Both the position numbers and the translations under genes were made by a program. Below the pieces are notes generated by a model. That model saw only the letters and a list, made by a program, of their open reading frames with translations. It was not told the DNA's origin and did not search any database. Below, piece after piece: positions 22,111-33,832 of a stretch of DNA of 64,000 bases. Every line of letters starts with the position of its first letter. Position 1 is the first letter of the stretch. This DNA is from Endomychus coccineus (lineage: Eukaryota; Arthropoda; Insecta; Coleoptera; Endomychidae), in contig OY294068.1 in the NCBI GenBank assembly GCA_958510875.1, positions 67,000,633 through 67,064,632 on the forward strand. The letters run 5' to 3'.

Positions 22111-22176
22111 TTCATTTAATATTCTACATCACACCATAATAAGTTAAGCATCGACAGAAACAGCTATTCCACAGTC

Positions 22177-22848
22177 TCAAAATGAGAATTCAGAAGAAGT
22201 AGTGGTTGGTCGATTGAATTGTGCTGCTGCTCCGTAAACAAGCCCCACAAGTGATCCTAGAAGTTCAGTGAAGAATACGGCCACATGGTTGGGTGCTACA
22301 TTGAAGTCCTCCAGTTGTGTCTCCTTCTTCCTTTTCACATTGCCAGTCACAGCTATGTTGTTGACAAATCCATCAAGATCTTCCACTTCACTGTTATGTT
22401 CATTGCTTTGAGTTTTATTAAGCATTCCAGCAGTTAATGTTTCATTGCGAATTGGATCAACACCCAAATCTTTATCAAGTTCACCTTTTTCTAAGTCGGG
22501 CTCACCATTATGGTTATCAAAATCTCCATCATCTTTAATATCCGGAGTGTTCCCAGCATTTATTAATGAAGTTAAGTAACTAATTTTTCGAAGAATTCTA
22601 GTTATTTTCTTTTGTATTAAACTCGGTGCGGCTTCATTCATCATTTCGTTTTCCTTGTTATCGTTTAGCAAGAAGACATCTTCACTATCGAATTGTTGTT
22701 TCTCATTGGAATATTTGGCTATTTTAATTTTTCTCAAATCAGCAATATTAGCATTTGAAGATTGTGGCGAAGAGCTGGCAGCGCTTGCAGATGAAACAAC
22801 ATTGGCAACATTGTATAAGAAAGGGTGTCCAAACGTACTCCAAGTAAA
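22177..22848 (-). CDS. terminal exon of an unrecognised gene
   Basis: A 224-codon open frame from a plausible acceptor (TATATTTTAG just above 22848) to a stop at 22177. It starts FTWSTFGHPFLYNVANV. A Ser/Ala stretch, a long acidic, Asn-rich and probably disordered region (DDGDFDNHNGEPDLEKGELD) and a more hydrophobic C-terminal part (VAVFFTELLGSLVGLVYGAA) follow. I do not recognise the family. The frame is undamaged while the surrounding transposon frames are broken, and a poly(A) signal follows; both favour a real host exon. Upstream exons would lie above 22848 and I could not identify them. An internal ATG at 22737 is a less likely start because the open frame and the sequence style continue above it. 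Confidence 0.6.
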   Translation of the reverse strand, partial: FTWSTFGHPFLYNVANVVSSASAASSSPQSSNANIADLRKIKIAKYSNEKQQFDSEDVFLLNDNKENEMMNEAAPSLIQKKITRILRKISYLTSLINAGNTPDIKDDGDFDNHNGEPDLEKGELDKDLGVDPIRNETLTAGMLNKTQSNEHNSEVEDLDGFVNNIAVTGNVKRKKETQLEDFNVAPNHVAVFFTELLGSLVGLVYGAAAQFNRPTTTSSEFSF

Positions 22849-22980
22849 CTAAAATATAAACAAAACAGTAAGTATATGAAAATATATTTTCCAAACTATT
22901 GTAAATATTAAATAAATCTTGACTACCATAGTTTAATGTGCTGAATTTTCATTATGTACCTGTACAAATGTATGGTGATT

Positions 22981-24560
22981 AAAGGACCCCGCAAATTCCT
23001 TGCGGGAATTGGGTCTCGGTGGATATTTCTGAATTTTTGATATGATTTAGTTCATGTGATTCTGAACAAATGTTATCATTGCGCCAACCCCCAAAAATGA
23101 ACAGATTCTCCGCTAGGGGGGGTTATATTTACATTTTACTCATAACAGACTTATTCATTTCTGAAGGCGAGTACAAAATCTTTACATGCTTTACTCCAGC
23201 TTATGTTGCATAATATTGTTCTTCTTCCATGAAGGAATGTTGAAGCCTCCCCTAACCCCCCAAACCCCACTTTTGAGGAAATAAAAAATACTAATTCCTG
23301 GGTCACTTCAAAAACCATTGGAAAATGTTTAAATAAGCTCAGATACGGAAACCGCACTTCTATATCATAATTGCGTCTGTTATTCACATTTTGCCGGATA
23401 ACTATTTATATAGCTATTTGACGTTTATTTGCATTTTTGTAAGGCGGGAAGATGGCTTCAAATGATCTCGATTGAAATGGACGCATACGGCACTCCTTAT
23501 GAGTTCTTCAATTACGCTTGCTTGAACTACATTCGCTTCTTCATTCTAATGAACGCACGTTTATCAATTGCAATTAATTTAGAGGCGGCTATGAGCAATC
23601 TTTTATCTTGCCCTAAGAACTGTCAAACTTATGCACTGCGTCTTGTCATCTTGTTTATTAGTAGTAATTATTGTTGTGCTTTTCTGCATTATTGTAGTTT
23701 TATTTACTGGTTGTGGTTACTAAAATTAATGACGTACCTAAATCGTGGGGATTGTTACGTATGCGAGAGATCTTTTCGGCCAGCGCAACTATCAAGAATT
23801 GATGGAGTAGTAAACGCAAATAAACGTGAAAAAGCAGTTATCTGGCGAAATGTGGAAAACAGACCTCCTCTAAATTTTGATAACGGACGCAATTATGATA
23901 CAGAAGTGCGGTTTCCGTATCTGAGCTTATTTAAACATTTTCCAATGGTTTTCGAAGTGACCCAGGAATTAGTATTTTTTATTTTCTCAAAAGTGAGGGT
24001 TGGGGGGATAGGGGAGACTTCAACATTCCTTCTTGGAAGAAGAACAATATTATGCAACATAAGCTGGAGTAAAGCATGTAAGGATTTTGTACTCGCCTCC
24101 AGAAATGAATAAGTCTGTTATGAGTAAAATGTAAATATAACCCCCCCTAACGGAAAAACTGTTCATTTCTCGGGGTTTGCGCATGAATAAAATTTGTTCA
24201 GAATTACATGGACTACATCATATCAAAAATTCAGAAGAATCCAGCGAAATTTCTAGTGCATCCCATGTTTGGGGGGAGTTGATTTTTGATAAACAAGTGC
24301 GGATTCCGTATTTAAGCTTATTAAAACATTTTACAATGATTTTTGAAGTGATCCAGAAAAAGGTATATTTTTTTAATTTAAGGGGGGCTTAGGGATTAAG
24401 AGTAAAATGTAAATATAACTCCCCCTAGCAGGGAATCTGTTAATTTTTGGGGGTTGGCGCAATGATAACATTTGTTCAGAATCACATGGACTACATCATA
24501 TCAAAAATTCAGAAATATCCACCGAGACCCAATTCCCGTAAGGAATTTGCGGGGTCCTTT
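22981..24560. mobile_element. 1.58-kb element with long inverted repeats (foldback-like)
   Basis: The ends are perfect inverted copies starting AAAGGACCCCGCAAATTCC. The arms remain similar inward for about 400 bp (22981-23395 against about 23880-24120 and 24400-24560). The right arm holds an extra partial duplication (about 24120-24400). The arms share a coding-like frame (see the next entry). I find no clear target duplication (flanks ATGGTGATT and GTTTTCGGA) and no transposase, so the superfamily is unknown. Confidence 0.68.
23429..24112 (+). other. 227-codon open frame inside the inverted-repeat element, doubtful
   Basis: The frame spans the centre and right arm of the element. Its last 78 residues (from GRNYDTEVRFPYLSLFKHFP to the end) also appear, nearly identical, as a minus-strand open frame in the left arm at 23387-23151. 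The first part looks like translated non-coding DNA rich in Leu, Cys and Phe. I do not recognise any domain. It may be chance openness preserved by young arms rather than a gene. Confidence 0.25.
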
Positions 24561-24931
24561 GTTTTCGGAATTAAAAACAAAATAATAGAATCAGATTTAA
24601 TTCTATTCGTCTAGCCTTTAATTTATTGTATTCATATTGTAAAATTATCCGTTTACCAAAGATATGGTTTCTGTCTGCCTTTACTGAACATATCCAATGT
24701 TACTTTCTTCCAATTTTACAACATATTATAGTGTACAACATCCTTTCAATTTTATAAATATATAAGAACATTTATATTGAAAGTATTGTTTCAATCATTT
24801 CTTCAATAATATAAGAAAATTGAGAATAATAGTACCTACATTAGAGGTATTGTTTGTTCCTTAATTCCCCACATTAGTATTATGATCCTGAGCCTCAATT
24901 GAAAATTGAAATGGAAACTACCCAATTATTC

Positions 24932-27088
24932 ATGTGTGTGAAGTGAGCCTAGCCTGTGTTAAACCTAGCCTCACTTCAACTTGACAACACTGCACGCTTC
25001 TAACTTAAAGCTTCTCACACATATTTTACATGAATAGCAAATGTAATACTGACTTCATTATAGAACATATCACTCTCTAATTTAGTCACTTGGAAATAAT
25101 AAGAACTGACAATACTAATAGATTTTTACTTTATTTCGATTACATTGTTGTGTGAGAATAATTCAGCCTCTCTGTACAACAATGAAACTTTCAGTGTGCA
25201 TTCCTGAAGATATGAGCTTTCATTTGATATTATATACTATAGGCCATCTACGAGATAGCATACTTAGAAAAAATAAAAACTGAGACTTCTCACGAATTTT
25301 TAATTTTCTTCCAATTTCTTTTTACGTAAGGACCCATTCATCCTCTGTGCAATAATGAAACATCTAGAGTATATTCCTCTTGATGTTAGCTCCAAGTTGA
25401 TACTATACACAATATGGCACAGACGAGATAGCATACTTAGAAAAAATAAAAACTGAGACTTCTCATGGATATTTAATTTGTTTTCATTTTCTTTTTGCCT
25501 AAGGACCCATTCAGCCTCTCTGTGCAATGATGAAACATCTAGTGTACATTCCTGATGATGTTAACTTCAATTTGATACTATACACAATACGGCACAAATG
25601 AGATAGCATACTTAGAAAAAATAAAAACTGAGACTTCTCATGGATTTTTAATTTTTTTTCAATTTCTTTTTACGTAGGGACCCATTCAGCCTCTGTGCAA
25701 TGATGAAACATAGTGTACATTCCTGATGATGTTAGCTTCAATTTGATACTATACACAATACGGCACAAATGAGATAGCATACTTAGAAAAAATAAAAACT
25801 GAGACTTCTCACGAATTTTTAATTTTCTTCCAATTTCTTTTTACGTAAGGACCCATTCATCCTCTGTGCAATAATGAAACATCTAGAGTATATTCCTCTT
25901 GATGTTAGCTCCAAGTTGATACTATACACAATATGGCACAGACGAGATAGCATACTTAGAAAAAATAAAAACTGAGACTTCTCATGGATATTTAATTTGT
26001 TTTCATTTTCTTTTTGCCTAAGGACCCATTCAGCCTCTCTGTGCAATGATGAAACATCTAGTGTACATTCCTGATGATGTTAACTTCAATTTGATACTAT
26101 ACACAATACGGCACAAATGAGATAGCATACTTAGAAAAAATAAAAACTGAGACTTCTCATGGATTTTTAATTTTTTTTCAATTTCTTTTTACGTAGGGAC
26201 CCATTCAGCCTCTGTGCAATGATGAAACATAGTGTACATTCCTGATGATGTTAGCTTCAATTTGATACTATACACAATATGGCACAGACGAGATAGCATA
26301 CTTAGAAAAAATAGAAACTGAGACTGAGAGGCTGAATGGGTTCTTACGCAAAAAGAAATTGAAGAAAAATTAAAAGTCCATGAGAAGTTTCAGTTTTTAT
26401 TTTTTCTTAGTATGCTATCTCGTTTGTGCCATATTGTGTATAGTATCAAATTGAAGCTTACATCATCAGGAATGTACACTACATGTTTCATCATTGCACA
26501 GAGAGGCTGAATGGGTCCTTACGCAAAAAGAAAATGAAAAAAAATTAAAAATCCATGAGAAGTTTCAGTTTTTATTTTTTCTTAGTATGCTATTTCGTTT
26601 ATGCCATATTGTGTATAGTATCAAATTGAAGCTAACATCATCAGGAATATACTCTAGATGTTTCATTATTGCACAGAGAGGATGAATGGGTCCTTACGTA
26701 AAAAGAAATAGAAGAAAATTAAAAATTCATGAGAAGTCTCAGTTTTTATTTTTTCTAAGTATGCTACCTCGTTTGTGCCGTATTGTATATAATATCAAAT
26801 GAAAGCTCATATCTCCAGGAATGCACACTGAAAGTTTCATCGTTGTAGAGAGGCTGAATTATTCTCACGCAACAATGTAATCGAAATAAAGTAAAAATCT
26901 ATTAGTATTGTCAGTTCTTATTATTTCCAATTGACTAAATGAGAGAGTGATATATCCTATAATTAAATGAAGTCAGTATTACATTTCCTATTCATGTAAA
27001 ATATGTGTGAGAAGCTTTAAGTTAGAAGCGCGCAGTGTTGCCAAGTCGAAGTGAGGCTGGGTTTGACACAGGCTCACTTCACACACAT
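24932..27088. mobile_element. 2.16-kb foldback element with 9-bp target duplication
   Basis: Starts ATGTGTGTGAAGTGAGCC and ends with its inverted copy GGCTCACTTCACACACAT. It is flanked by a perfect 9-bp repeat CAATTATTC (24923-24931 and 27089-27097). Long arms (24932 to about 26316, and about 26320 to 27088) fold on each other. Both are built mainly from a 173-175-bp tandem unit, about six on the left and three on the right. There is no transposase. A 9-bp duplication with long repetitive arms fits Foldback/Mutator-type elements. Confidence 0.85.
25282..26319. repeat. 519-bp higher-order tandem duplication inside the foldback element
   Basis: Three 173-bp subunits (25282-25800) are repeated from 25801. 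By eye the copies are identical except near the end of the second, where it meets the opposing arm. The 75-codon frames at 25300-25527 and 25819-26046 are exact copies and are not genes. Confidence 0.85.
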
Positions 27089-27555
27089 CAATTATTCAAT
27101 ATTCAATGTAAAACAGTAAGAAATGAACCAAAAACTGTTGATTATTGTTTCCCTCACTATAATACGTAGTATAAGAGAAATAATCGGTTTAAAATTTTTT
27201 TCCGGATTTTCGCGGATTTATCTGTTTTGTGCATTTCTGCATCCATCTAGACTATTTTTGAGATTATGTGTGCATGTGTCCGTGATTTAAATTTGTGGTG
27301 ACAATTGCGCCGTTTCTATTGGTCGTATGTATTTGAAATTTTGAAAATCGTTCTAAAGTAGTGAAAAGAGAAATTGTATTGTTTTGGGCGCGGTAGCTCC
27401 GTTTCTAGTTTTTTTGACATCCATCTTCAGTTTTTCAAATGGAATTATATTTTATTGAATAGTGACAACCATGTTTTTCTGGTTATAAATATTTAATATA
27501 TCACATGCAAATATGCATATGCTTCATTTATTTAGTTATATTACGGTCGTATATA

Positions 27556-28122
27556 CAGGTCTGGAAACTCGAGGCTGTTTCCTATGTGAGAAGTGACTCC
27601 GCTAAGCGTCATCTGTTGCATAGTACCAAAAGGGTGGCGCATGAGTCGATGAATGATCTCTGGCACGTATACGACCGTGTTCTCTGGCAACTGTCATTGT
27701 TGACTTGTAAACACAAGGAATACCGGCGTTTTTAGAAAAAAAAGATGAAACCGTGCATTGTGTCGAAATGCAAAACGGAGTACAAAAGTGTAAAGCAAGA
27801 AACTTCTGTTTTTAAAGTGCCGAAAGATGCGGAAATGTGAAAAAAGTGGATGCTTGTGATTCCGGATAGAAATCGTGGTCTTTTATGTGTGCGAAAAAGG
27901 GGAAGTTATTTTTAAGGTGAGTAATACATTTTGACAAGATTAACAGTTCTATTCCTCTCTCAAATCAGAATAGTAAATATTGCGTTACGAGAAAAATTAT
28001 TTTACTTAATAATGTGATTGTTGCCATACTTCGATCCAAGCGCTAGCTGGTGGCTGAGCGAGGGACTACGAGTTTGGCGACATGTAAGAGACTCATGTCA
28101 AACAATAGAGTTCCCAGACCTG
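27556..28122 (+). mobile_element. 567-bp miniature P-like element carrying a THAP exon
   Basis: The ends are inverted: CAGGTCTGGAAACTC at the left, and the reverse complement of the right end reads CAGGTCTGGGAACTC. Inside is the first exon of a THAP-domain protein (27745 on), the DNA-binding module of P-element transposases, followed by a good splice donor. Everything downstream of the THAP region is missing. No exact 8-bp target duplication was found (left CGTATATA, right TATGTACG). Confidence 0.6.
27745..27917 (+). pseudogene. THAP-domain exon of a P-like transposase, nonsense codon
   Basis: Starts MKPCIVSKCKTEYKSVK, with the CxxxxC start of a C2CH THAP zinc finger and then VFKVPKDAEM. A TGA at 27838-27840 interrupts it, followed in frame by KKWMLVIPDRNRG, which continues the domain with its conserved Trp. 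The second CxxH pair is not reached before the donor-like sequence AAGGTGAGT at about 27914-27922. It resembles a THAP exon but cannot be translated through. Confidence 0.6.
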
Positions 28123-30226
28123 TATGTACGGCCGTGAGTTATATACAGCTACATACAAGGCACAAAATGATGCCCATAAGTCCTTGATATATTATCATTT
28201 TTAGCCCTTCAAGTTTGATAATGACAGTTGAACTGTCGAATCTGCAGTTACGATTTTTAATATTAAATTAGTGTCTTACCATAGTAAAAACAGTGTTGTT
28301 TATCTCTCTTATCACAGAGTGTTTGTCTCACTATTAATATTACTAAATATTGGGAAAATAATGTTAAAAGTTGGTTCATGTTGTGTTTTTATTGTTATCT
28401 ACTAATTTCATTTCAAAACTGATCTGTACGATACTTCATCAAAATTTTCATTTGAAAGTCGTAGTTATACACAATACTAATTTCTGGGAGATTGGTCTCA
28501 AAGATACGCCTAAAGAGCATAAAAGAATAAAATAGATGCCAATAGGTGGCACACTTGACAAAGAACAAAAAATTGTAGAACACCCATGAAACACATTTTT
28601 TCACACCCCATTTAAATTTTTCAATTATTTTTGAATCAACTTCAAACGGATTTTTTCTGTTTGCGGCATTGTTATTTAATTTATCTTATGCTTACTCATT
28701 GATACTTTAGATGGTTATCAATCACTGAAAATCTGATTTTAAGCTGCGTTTGCAAGCCAATTAAATACAAGAATTACATAAAAATAAATAATATGAGAGC
28801 CAGAGCCATTCTAACGTAACAACGATCGTTTGATTTTTCAAAGTTTGTCATTTATTTTGGTTCTTCTGCTTTTTTAACAAAATATCGAGCTTTTTACATT
28901 TTTTATATTTCATTCACTTCGTTACAAGGAACCTGGTTCTAAAAATAGTAAATTGTAAATAAGGTTTTATTTAGGTAATTCATCCAAAATGCAATATGAA
29001 AATTGTAATTTGTAAATAGAAAACACAATTTAAATTAAATTGAATCGTGAATTTATTATTATCCTAGAATTTATGGATATTTTGGCAGTCATTGAAGCAT
29101 TTAGATATGAATTTAAAACTGTTAATCTTCTACTTACCACGAATAATAATGACAGTATAAGTAACCAGTTCTTCTTAAAAATATTCATTTCACTACGCAC
29201 TATTTTGAAGAATACGTTTCGTTTATAGGAGAAATGTATGATAATTGTAATACATATCTTTATAGCATAAAGCACAATGCATCCCCTCTTCACAAGCATT
29301 TCAAGTTTCAACATCGAAAAATAAATTATTGGGAACGCGTTTTTACCTTCGAGATTAATTCAGTGCAATATGATATTACCTAGGTTTATTATTGTATCAA
29401 CTTTCAACTTGGTGACGACCCGCATTGATAATCATGTTCATTCAAAATATCTGTTCACTTCCATTATTCTAGAAGATTTTATTACAATGCAACGGTTTGA
29501 AAAAAATGATGTCATTCAATGGCAATGTCGTAAAGTGATTACTTGCCGCAGCATACGGGTACAGATTTCATAATTATTAGAAATATATAATTAAGTTGTG
29601 TGTTACTTCGTGATATTCCATTATAAACATATGGAACACAAAGGAGTTGTTGAATATCACTACGTTTATTAGAAAATGTTCTATTTAAAAAAATATTTTC
29701 TGTATCAATATCGATGTGTGATGGGTGTAAAACCCGGTGTCACTCCGACTTGGCAACACTGCTCCCTCCCAAGCCGATGTACCCTCCACTAAGAAATCTC
29801 GGAAATTTCAAGGAGGGGACACCCTATATAGGGTCTTCTCTGCTGCTTCAGTGGATTGATTAGCTCCGTTCCGGATAAAAGTCCCACATTCGTTAGGTCC
29901 CGCCCCGCTTACAAGGATTTTAACACTTCGCCCTCTCGATCCCAACAGCGCCTCCACCCTCTTCTTTTGGTTTTCCTAAGCGCTTTACTGTACTCTCTCT
30001 CTCCGCAGCCTTGAAGTCGGCCGAGTCGAGGGCATTCTTTGTTCTTCTTGTCCTGTGTAAAAGACAACGCACGTGCGTACGTCCTTTCTTTGTTTTTCGA
30101 TCTGCATCCACCATTGAGCCCTCTACCCTTGCTCTCAAGTGTACAGTTCGCTTCGTATCAAACTATACATAGGTGAAGGTCTTATATACCAAGTTTTTCA
30201 ACCAGGTCCGCTTCAAAGCATGCACA
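28123..30226. other. intergenic stretch, no supported gene
   Basis: No frame here has recognisable similarity. Positions 28205-28330 match 63362-63470 as a degenerate dispersed repeat of about 110 bp. A G+C-richer patch at 29720-30140 contains CCCTATATAGGG (about 29822) and pyrimidine-rich tracts, so it could hold a promoter, but no transcript structure can be argued. Confidence 0.45.
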
Positions 30227-30234
30227 GTTGGTGT

Positions 30235-30734
30235 CAGGGCCGGATTAACACTATGAGGGGCCCTAAGCACAACAGATTTTGGGCCCCCCCTTTTTTTTTT
30301 AAAATTACTCTTTATTCATAGAATAAAATAATTTGTAGAGTAATATAATGCTCTAAATCGTGGAGAAGGTTATTGCCAGGAAAATAAGTACATAAATGAA
30401 TATTTACACTATTAGTACGTCTTCTTAATTTGGCATAATATACAATGCGTAACTACATTAATCGCTTTTACAATTGCACTTTTGGAAACTTATCCGCTGA
30501 ATTATTCGCCTTTAATACAAAATCAACTAATTCTTGACTACTTTTAGATATTACCAGTCGTTAGGCATACGCAAAGTTTTATATTCCAGTAATTTCTTTA
30601 CTTCGTTATTTTTTCCCAGAAAAATGGTCATTATTAGTTTTTTAATTTCTAATTTTTACAATTTCCGCGGGGCCCCCAAAATGTCGGGGCCCTAAGCTAT
30701 AGCTTAGTCAAGCTTATGCTATAATCCAGCACTG
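30235..30734. mobile_element. 500-bp non-autonomous hAT element
   Basis: Starts CAGGGCCGGATTAACA and ends with the inverted terminus TATAATCCAGCACTG. It is flanked by a perfect 8-bp target duplication GTTGGTGT (30227-30234 and 30735-30742). Subterminal GGGCCCC-rich blocks occur at both ends. There is no coding sequence. The 8-bp duplication with CAGNG-type ends supports hAT. Confidence 0.87.
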
Positions 30735-30742
30735 GTTGGTGT

Positions 30743-32027
30743 TAGTGTTTCTCGGATTTCTGACCAAACTCCGCTGTACATCTCACACAGGTCGTCGTCA
30801 AGTAAATGAGGGCTCGCTGTTGCAGAAGTGTCAAATCAATGATCTCGACCCTTACTTGATTAGTGCAAGTCAATTTTATAATTGATTATTTGATAATTAA
30901 GTAAAGCACCTAGAGGACAGAACCTCTGTATTTTTGGCTAATTTGATCGGTAACTAAAAATTAATAAATGAATACTTCAATGTGAATTTAAAAAGAAAAA
31001 TAAAGGAACATTAAGATAAAGTATCTATATCAATTAAGAAAGTTTCATCAATTTGTGTAAATGATTAGTTATAAAGATTGTATAACTGCTATTGTTTTGT
31101 TTTTATATTTAACATTGATCTCATATCAATTGGTAAACAATTATTGATTTAACAAGGTAACTCGAAAATTTTAGATTCATAGTGGAGTTACCATTTGGAA
31201 TTGATGGATATTTAATTTCTTATATAAAGGATGTTTTATGTAATTTTTGAAGTGAAAACTTCTTAAGGCGCGTTGAGCTATTTCAGATGGGGGGTAAAAC
31301 CATGAGTCCGTCACGTACAGTCACGCTGTAGCTATATATATTAGGTATTATGTATACTGCTGCGTGCGCAAATACTCGTCAGGCGCCAGGCAGTCTCTCT
31401 ATACGCTTACACACGTGTGCATATCTGAGTCGGAAACTCGACGTTATTCATTTACTCAATCCTCGGTCCTCGTGCAGACGAAAGTTCTAATCAAATATAA
31501 TAGTGAGTATCGTCTTGACGTTTTTTTTAATACTACCAATACGAAAGTACAAAATTGTATTCCAAATAATTATTTGTAGTGTAATTTACGATCATACTGA
31601 CATTTGACGGAAATGTTTATATGTTTACATTTTGCGTTTCTTTTTAGATTATTTGTTCATTGGTCCGAATTGAAGATGTTTTCTTTTACCACCATCCGTA
31701 GATATCTTTAATTCGGACCAATGCTGTTTAACATTACTTTCATTTACATCGATGTAAATATCAACAAATAATATGTTTTGGAAATAAAATAATGTGTATT
31801 TATTATAATGACTATCGGGTTACATTCATACTCTTTACAGGGATTGTACCGCCCATTATATGTTTTTTTTAATTAAATATAAAAATGTATATAATTGTTG
31901 ATTGAAATGCTGACAGTTGTGAAAACTAAAGAAAAACTAATTATATTAATTTTCATTAAAAAAAAATAAAATTGTATTTTCGGATGCTGCAATGAGTACA
32001 ACTCCATACTAAACTCCGTAGATAATA
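30743..32027. other. intergenic stretch, no gene seen
   Basis: No recognisable coding region. It contains the short hairpin at 31659-31722 and a G+C-richer patch at about 31340-31480 of unknown nature. Confidence 0.45.
31659..31722. repeat. 64-bp near-perfect hairpin
   Basis: ATTGGTCCGAATTGAAGAT (31659-31677) and its inverted copy ATCTTTAATTCGGACCAAT (31704-31722), with one mismatch, enclose a 26-base loop. It could be the core of a very short MITE. I see no flanking duplication. Confidence 0.55.
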
Positions 32028-32291
32028 GTATCTGTGGCATCGGATGTCTTCGTTGGTTGTCATAATGCTGAGCAACAAAATTTCGTCAGGCAGAAGTTGC
32101 ATAAAATGAGAACCGATGATACGGGTAGATTACCATACGAGTTAATTTTAGTTCTTAACCGACCATACGTGATAGCTAATAACATAGATGTTGGGGATGG
32201 ATTGTCCAATGGCACTGTCGGAAAATTGTTTCATGTAGAAAGAGATGATACTGGTGAAATCATACGAATTTGGATCAAACTCCCAGAATAA
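32028..32291 (+). pseudogene. Pif1/Helitron-type helicase fragment
   Basis: An 85-codon frame with LPYELILVLNRPYVIANNID, then VGDGLSNGTVGKLFHVE. This is the segment of Helitron-encoded Pif1-like helicases in which the duplex-binding domain reads ...N.DV.DGL.NGA.G.... Walker A and B motifs and the final SQG motif are absent on both sides, and the frame ends in a stop at 32289-32291. No Rep domain or Helitron terminus is visible nearby. I read it as a transposon scrap, not a host PIF1 gene. Confidence 0.65.
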
Positions 32292-32652
32292 ATTGGTTAC
32301 TTCATAATGTCAGTTTTCACTTCTGTCAGCAGTGCTCGGTGACTGCCAGTATTTTTTTTTGATTTGCCTTTTTTAGGAATGAAAGATCAAACATTTAAAA
32401 TATATAAGAATAGTACGTTTAAAACATTTTCTGAATAAAGAAACCGAGTAGAGAATAACAGTATTTTTAAATAATTTTTAGAATAATAGCCTTACACTAC
32501 CTTAAGTTGTTTTAAATAACTTTTTGACAGACGTCCCCACGCAACTATGTTATTTCTCAGAAGCGATTCAAGTAACGCTTTAGATACGCTAATTAGTATT
32601 TTTCCCTAGTATTTCTCTGGGAATATAGAATTTACGAATTAATTCCCTAATT

Positions 32653-32928
32653 CAGGCGCGGATCCAGACTTTTGTTTTGGGGGGGGGGATCACTCTCAGA
32701 CATGCATACATTAAAATTGACAAAAGCTTGTCTTAATCACATACGATATTGTTTAAATTAAAATCCTTGTTATAATCAAAATAAATTAGCTCACAGATGT
32801 AGTTACAGATGTAGTGCTGACTTTACAATTTTTTTGTCGTTTACCATATCAGTTTATTCTCCTAAAAAAATTTTTGTTTGGGGGGGGTCATGCCCCCGTG
32901 ATCCTCCCCCCCCCTGGATCCGCTACTG
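32653..32928. mobile_element. 276-bp hAT MITE
   Basis: Starts CAGGCGCGGATCCAGAC and ends CTGGATCCGCTACTG, with G-rich and C-rich subterminal runs. It is flanked by a perfect 8-bp duplication CCCTAATT (32645-32652 and 32929-32936). There is no coding sequence. Confidence 0.88.
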
Positions 32929-32936
32929 CCCTAATT

Positions 32937-33824
32937 GAGTTGGTGAGTATTAGATATGTTGATCCCATTTGAGATACTTGTCAAAAGTAATCCCTAAGTA
33001 TTTGGTACTTCTAATAACGCTTCCTCAGTTCTTTCTATTTGAATATTCTTAAAATCACAACAATTTGCTGCAGTTAATGAAAAGGCTATGTAGTTAGTTT
33101 CATAAGAATCTAAAATTAGTTTGAATGTGTCTAACCAATTTTTTATTTTGGAAATTCCTGTTCTTAACACTGAATTTATACAGTTAATTCCTGGGGTACA
33201 GTTATTTTTTAGAGTTAATTCGAATTATAATTTCATTAAAATCATCTAGTCTTAGAAATATTCATGGTACTGTTTTAGTTTTTAATTATTGAAAGTTATT
33301 TACCGGCGCTTTTATGTTTTGAAGCATTTTAATTCTTATAACAACAAAGTATTTATTGCAGTAATTTGGTTGTTATAAGCAAAAGGTGTACCATTAGGAT
33401 CAAAAGGATCTGATGTTTGAATATACCATCATTGGTGTCAGTGCTGCCCCACACACAACAAGTAAACGATGATCCTCAATGATGCAGTGCTACTGATTCT
33501 TTTCAATTTCCATTCTTATCATGTACTGTTTGTAACATGTTGAGGGCATACACCTAGTGAGGGGTATAATACAAATCATTATTATGGATCCGTGTTTTGA
33601 ATATCTAAATAATTAAAATGAACTCTACTTTTTATTTGTAAAAATTTACGTCATTAATTTATCGATTCCAAGCACGTCAAACATGTATCGTTTCTTATAA
33701 TGTTGCATTTACTGAACGTGATGCCACAAATAATAGACTCCGATAGTGTGACGTCATAACCTTTCACTGTTGTAGATTCAAATTCTCATTTTAAACCAGT
33801 AGGTATCAGGTTCAAAAATATGTA
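32937..33824. other. intergenic stretch, no gene seen
   Basis: A+T-rich sequence between two hAT insertions. No frame with recognisable similarity on either strand. Confidence 0.45.
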
Positions 33825-33832
33825 CAACAGTG

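Noticed and set aside
25300..26685. Three similar open frames of 63-75 codons
   Set aside because: They are the tandem units of the foldback element read in one frame, not genes.
29920..30138. Minus-strand frame of 72 codons rich in Arg and Lys
   Set aside because: Low complexity, G+C-rich patch, no similarity and no splice structure.
31364..31579. 71-codon plus-strand frame starting MRKYSSGARQ
   Set aside because: No recognisable similarity or supporting signals. The local G+C rise alone is not enough.
32028..32291. Host PIF1 helicase gene
   Set aside because: Only one short domain piece without the ATP-binding motifs and no neighbouring exons. A transposon scrap explains it better.
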